A stretch of DNA of 64,000 bases from contig WNNJ02002347.1 in assembly GCA_012934845.2 (NCBI GenBank), positions 1 to 64,000 on the forward strand. The letters run 5' to 3'. The DNA is from Pomphorhynchus laevis (taxonomy: Eukaryota > Acanthocephala > Palaeacanthocephala > Echinorhynchida > Pomphorhynchidae). Within the stretch, counting starts at the first letter, position 1. Each line of letters starts with the position of its first letter. The notes beneath the pieces were generated by a model that was not told where the DNA came from, did not search any database, and saw only the letters and a program-made list of their open reading frames with translations. Shown piece after piece: positions 50,601-56,600 of this stretch. Position numbers and translations under genes: made by a program.

Positions 50601-53600
50601 AATGATAAATATTAATTATTTATTAATTATTTATTAATGTTTTTGTGACGATGTTTGGGTTTCATGTTTTCAGATGAGCCACTGACGAAGTCGTAACGCA
50701 GCGAAAGCTTTGGCAATATATAATAACTAACTCAGTCTTTGATCTGATTAACTTTTGCATTCTAACAACATGAAGCTGAGAGGCACGCGGATATTAAATT
50801 CTACAGCTTAAACTGTTAGCTATATTAATTTAAATTTTACTTTTTTAATTTAAAATATTAATGATACTGTTAAAAGTTGATACTTATTTTTCCAAATTCA
50901 TATTCCGAGATGATTATAATCCTTTAATAATTCTTTGATGATTTAAATATTTTAAGATTTTCTATTTTATACTTAATATCATTTGATATGCATTAATGTT
51001 CATGCAAAAATACGTTTTGTAGATGTTTTATATAAAATATTACTTAAGAAAAAACTATTTAAGAAAAAAATTATATTATATGGTATGATGCTCATGGTTT
51101 AATGAGCATCATGGTTTAATGCTCATGCTAAAATATGTTTCGAGTAAATTTAAATATGTCATCTTTACCATATAAATTAAAAGTAGATTTAATTGATGTT
51201 AATTTAATGCTCATATCAAGATATACACCTTCTTTATTAACAATATTGGTTTTGTTAAGAATAAGGCTTTCTGGATAAATTTGTTTTATTAGATTAAAAT
51301 ACACATATATCATTAATATATCGATCCATATCTTTATAAAGATATATCTTTAAGTGATTTTGAAGAAAACCAATATCGTTACATATTGTTGCCATTATTA
51401 AAATTTCATTATTTAATGTATTATATTTTATATTATATGGTATGCATGAATGTTCAAGCAAAAATTTGTTTCCTGTAGTTTTAATTGATGTTAATTTAAT
51501 GATCATATCAAGATATATACTTTCTTTATCATTAATATTGCTTTTATTAAGAATGAGGCTACCTGGATAAATTTATTGGCTTATTGAATAAAAAATGCTT
51601 GAATTAAATACACATATATCATCAATATATCGAAACATATATTTCATATCTTTGTTTAGATTTATCTAGATTTATTTAGATTTTATTTAGATTTATTCTT
51701 TACAAATTAAAAGAATGTTGATAATACTAACTATAACTATTTCTATAACTGTTTTTGTCTTAATAAAATTATTTTGTATTTAATCCTTTGTATTTATATT
51801 CTTTAAATGAATTTTTTCTTGATTGGTCGATATTTTATAAATAATAAAATAATCTTTAATTATTTAAAGATTATGAATGCATTTATTTTCATTTACTTTG
51901 TAAAATTATTTAATACATGGAGCGAAATTCATTTCCATGTATAAAAGATCGTATTTATGCAAATTATCGACATATCAAGCATATAGAAAAGAAATAAAAT
52001 AAAGAATAAAATTAAATAAATGTGCATTTTATTATAAAATGATTTGAAATAAGGATTTTAAATCATTCAAAATTTGAATATTTGTAAATATTTATAAAAA
52101 TAAAAATGTAAAAAACAAATAAATAAAATAGGATATTTTTAAAATAAAATCTGCTTTATTATTTGATATTACGTCATTCTTTTTTATAAAATAAGCCTCC
52201 TGTATAATACGCGAAAGGTCATCACTTTCATACGATAGAATAAAGGCCTCATCAAAATTAGCATTATTTTCTAAATTTGAACAATTATCACATGAGATAA
52301 TATAAACAACAGAAATTTTGGTATTAATTTGAAAATATCGTGTAATTTAGGTGATTTTATTATAAATTGTGACATCTGTAATATGTAATATTAATAGATA
52401 ATATTAATTATCTATTAATTATCTAATTAATAGATAATTATGATCCATTATTGATAAAGAATTATTAGCTCCAATAATTCCTTATCATTGGATATTTTAT
52501 TTTTGTATATAAATTTATTAAAAGGGGAGTTTTATTTTTTATTTGAAAATAAAAAATTTTTGGGCACGATTGCCTTCAGTGGGACGCAGGCCATTATGGA
52601 GACCATACAGAGCGGAGCCAACATCAGCATGATTGGACAGTTTGGAGTATGCTTCTACTCGGCATACATGAGATCATATAAACAACAGAAATTTTGGTAT
52701 TAATTTGAAAATGTCAAGAATTATTATTATTATCAAGAATAATAAGAATTAGTAGTAGTTCCCGATGATAGCATCAGGAAAAAATTTTGATGATAGCAAT
52801 CGAAATATTGAACTGAATCCTTTTATCGAATAAATTGAAAGAAACAAAACATGAACTACAAAACGATTCTGTTATAAAATAGAGAATGGAGTGCTAATTT
52901 TAAAGTTACTTAAACAAATCAAACATATATACTTATTATAACTAAATTTTTTAAATAAGGAGTTTTATTTTTCGTAAATAAAATGAATTCCAATATATAT
53001 TTTTTGCTTTGAGGTGCAAAACGTTTTTTTCAATAATGCAACTTTTATAGCAAGATTTCATAATAGCCCATTAAGGAAAACCACTCTTTAAAAATCAATC
53101 CGAATCAGCGAATATATATTATTCAATACAATGTATTAGAGCATTTTTTGCTCTATAAAATAAACACATTTGCAAATGAAATCAACAATTTTTTGAGTAC
53201 AAATGAATTCTAAGATGTGATTAAATAGCTCATTCTTTTGAAAAGCCTTTGTTTGATAAATGTGGTTGGAATCTTTATAATTAAAACATCTCATAAAGGT
53301 AAACCTGTTTTAATTTCTAAACCAATGTTCCACTGTATATAAGGGTCTTTTGAATTCATTTTTTTTAATAAGTATTGGTAATTAAGTTCATTTCTATAGA
53401 CAATACAAAAATATTCTACATAACGGTACCAATCTATAATGAAAGGAATTTCATTAAAAAGGTTTTTCTCCTAATGCCCATGTAGATTTTTGTTAGTATT
53501 GGTACTAGTAGATTTCTCAACAATGCAACTTTGATAGTAAGATTTATGGCATGACGTAGGGCAACATGGTGAACAATATGGGCACGATTGCCTTCAGTGG

Positions 53601-56600
53601 GACGCAGGCCATTATGGAGACCATACAGAGCGGAGCCAACATCAGCATGATTGGACAGTTTAGAGTATGCTTCTACTCGGCATATTTGATCGTTTGACAG
53701 GGTCACGGTCGTGTTCAAGCATAACGACGGCGAGCAGTACATCTGGGATTCGAGTGCGGGCAGAAACTTCACTGTGCGCCAGGACATTACAGGTGAACGT
53801 CCGGGCCGCGGGACAAAGATAACACTCTGGCAAAAGGAGGACCAGTTGAAGGAACACATTTAAGAGCGCGATATCAAGGACATTGTGAAGAAGCACTTCC
53901 AGTCCATCCAGTATCCTATTAAGAAAGCTGCTATCAAAAAAGTATAAATATAGATTAAATAATAACAACGACAAAAATAAAATTTACAATTCGTTATATA
54001 ATAACTTAAATGATTACTTTAGTAAGCTGATTAATAGTGAAAGCTCGAATATATCTAAGATAAAAATTTGGAAAGATTATATATTTAATAAAATTAAAAA
54101 TAAAATGAATATAACAAACAATTATAACAGAGAAGATAAAATTAATAAAGATATGTATAAAGTACTTACTAAATTAAAGGATAACTATATAATAACAACT
54201 ATTGATAAAGCTAGTAATAACTTTGTCTTCATATGCAAAAAGCTTTATTATGATATACTAATGAAAGAGGTTAATTCTAATGATTTAAATGTAAATCCAA
54301 CATATGAACGTAGTGAGTTGAGTTTTGAAACAATTATTACAAGTCACTGTTCTATAATGGATAAAAAGGGTATAAAGGTTGAATTAGATAATAAAACTAT
54401 ACCTATATTATATTGGAATCCAAAATTACATAAAAATCCAATAATACCTAGGTTCATATGTAGTGCGTTTAAATGTGCATTAAAGCCACTTTCTGTCCAT
54501 ATGAATAAAATACTTATAGTAATTAAAGCACACTTTAAAAAATATTGCGAGGTAATCGAAATTAATACTGGTATAAAACACTATTTCAGTATTAATTCTA
54601 CAAAAGAATTTTTAGAACAGGCAAAAGGAATAAATTTTCAAAATATAAATACATACGATTTTAGTACTCTTTATACAAATCTAGGTTTAGTAGATATTAA
54701 AGAAGCGTTAGTAAAATTAATTAATCTTATATTCGGAAAAATATATACATATATATGTTATAATAATTATAACGCCTATCTAACAAAAATTAAACCATCA
54801 AATAAATATAAATATATGGATAAAATTGAATTAATAGAATCCTTAAATATTTTGATAAATCAAAATTATTTAAAAGTAGGGACATCTATATTTAGACAAG
54901 TAAAAGGTGTTCCAATGGGTGGTAATAGTAGCCCAATTATAGCTGACTTGTTTTTAAGCTTTATAGAATATGAATTTGTTCATAACTGTGTAAAAACTAA
55001 ATCTAAACAATATAAATATATGAAATATATGTTTCGATACATTGATGATATATGTGTATTTAATTCTAATAATTTTTATTCAATTAGTGAGCACATTTAT
55101 CCAGAAAGCCTTATTCTTAACAAAACCAATATTAATGATAAAGAAGGTGTATATCTAGATATGAACATTAAATTAACATTAACTAAAACTACTATTAATT
55201 TATATCGTAAAGATGACATATTTAAATTTACAAGAAACATATTTTTGCATGAGCATTCATGCATACCATATAATATAAAATATAATACATTAAATAATGA
55301 AATTTTAAGAATTGCAACAATATGTAATGATATTGGCTTTCTTCAAAATCATTTAAATAATTTAATAGATACATATTTTAAACTAGGTTACTATAAAAAT
55401 AACATCAAGCAGAAAATAGTAAAATATATAAATCAACACAATAATATAAAGAATAAATTTAAACTCTTAAGTGGCAAATTTTTATGGATGGATAATAAAT
55501 AATATACTTTGCATTAGAATAAGATACTAGATAGTTATTTCAGAGGAAATACATCATTAGCATGTATTTGGCCCCGCTGCTATGTTGGGTAGAGGAGTTA
55601 GGGGCCGAAACCTGATAGCATAGCAGTTCCTCCTGATGACCTCTAATTCTTATTCTGATACAACGTCTGTTATTTATTAGTCAATTCATAAAAATGACGT
55701 TTATTTTAAATTTCATTTTTTTTAACTTGATTTAAATTATAGAAAATCTAAAAACAATTATTAATTTTATTATTTAATTATTAAATTTTGATTTAGCATT
55801 ATTATGTTTTGTTTATTTTATAATTATATAACAATACGTAGACTCAGTTAGCTGATTTAATTAATATTTAACAAAAATTTTATAGATTCATTTTACGAGC
55901 GAGAGCTCCGTTTAACTTCTCAGATTTAATATATCACTGCATTATCAAGATTTTAATATTTAAAAAAAAATAAAAGAAACAAAATGGATTATTGATTAAA
56001 TTTAATATATTAAATCTAATAATTTTGATATATTAAATTAATATATTAAAATTAAATTTATTATTTGTAATTTATGTTTTCTTTCTTGTGTACTAAGAAA
56101 TTTAGAATTTCTTAGTACATTAAAATTTTTTTAGTACATTAAAATGCTAAATTTTTAAAGAAATTTAGCGTCTTAATATTTTAAATATGTATTTAAAAAT
56201 TTCAAATTAAAAATTCGTAATGTTTCGATTTCTTTACTTTTTCTTTACAATAGCTCTGTTTTACAAGAGAGCTTTTATGCTATAAAAGCTCTCTTGATAA
56301 AAAATATCAAGAGAGATAAAAAATATCAAGCTTTTATATCATAAAAGCTTTTATGATATAAATAATCTATATAAAATTATTTATAATTATTCAAATTATA
56401 ATTATTTGTAGATTATTATAAATATTCTATAAATAATTAAAATAAACAAAATGGATATTTTTAAAAATAAAAAATATATTAAATTCGTAATATAATATTT
56501 AAATTAGTAATTAAATATGATAATTTGTGCTGATAAAAAAACAAGATTCTTGCATTTATACAAACCATTCAAGAAAGAATAATTAAAACATAATAATTAA

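Larger units (their letters stand above)
53929..55859 (+). mobile_element. Penelope-like element (Naiad/Chlamys-like), most complete copy
   Basis: Begins inside the [15 protein letters not shown] segment (compare 41870) directly after the HSP90 fragment. It runs through a long RT frame (54105-55502, open upstream to about 53940) and a tail carrying GGGGCCGAAACCTGATAGCA, and ends near TTAGCTGATTT. The 5' end, including any N-terminal GIY-YIG domain, is missing, so the copy is incomplete although its RT core looks whole. Its last 0.9 kb is almost identical to 58400-59326 and very similar to 43060-43970, implying recent activity. Confidence 0.85.

Noticed and set aside
55601-55646. The Penelope-like tail read as an ordinary hammerhead (GAAA and CTGATGA)
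   Set aside because: The bases flanking GAAA and CTGATGA do not pair with each other as helix II requires (C next to C), and the second family lacks even the TTAGGGG/CCTCTAA pairing. It was kept only as a structured tail.
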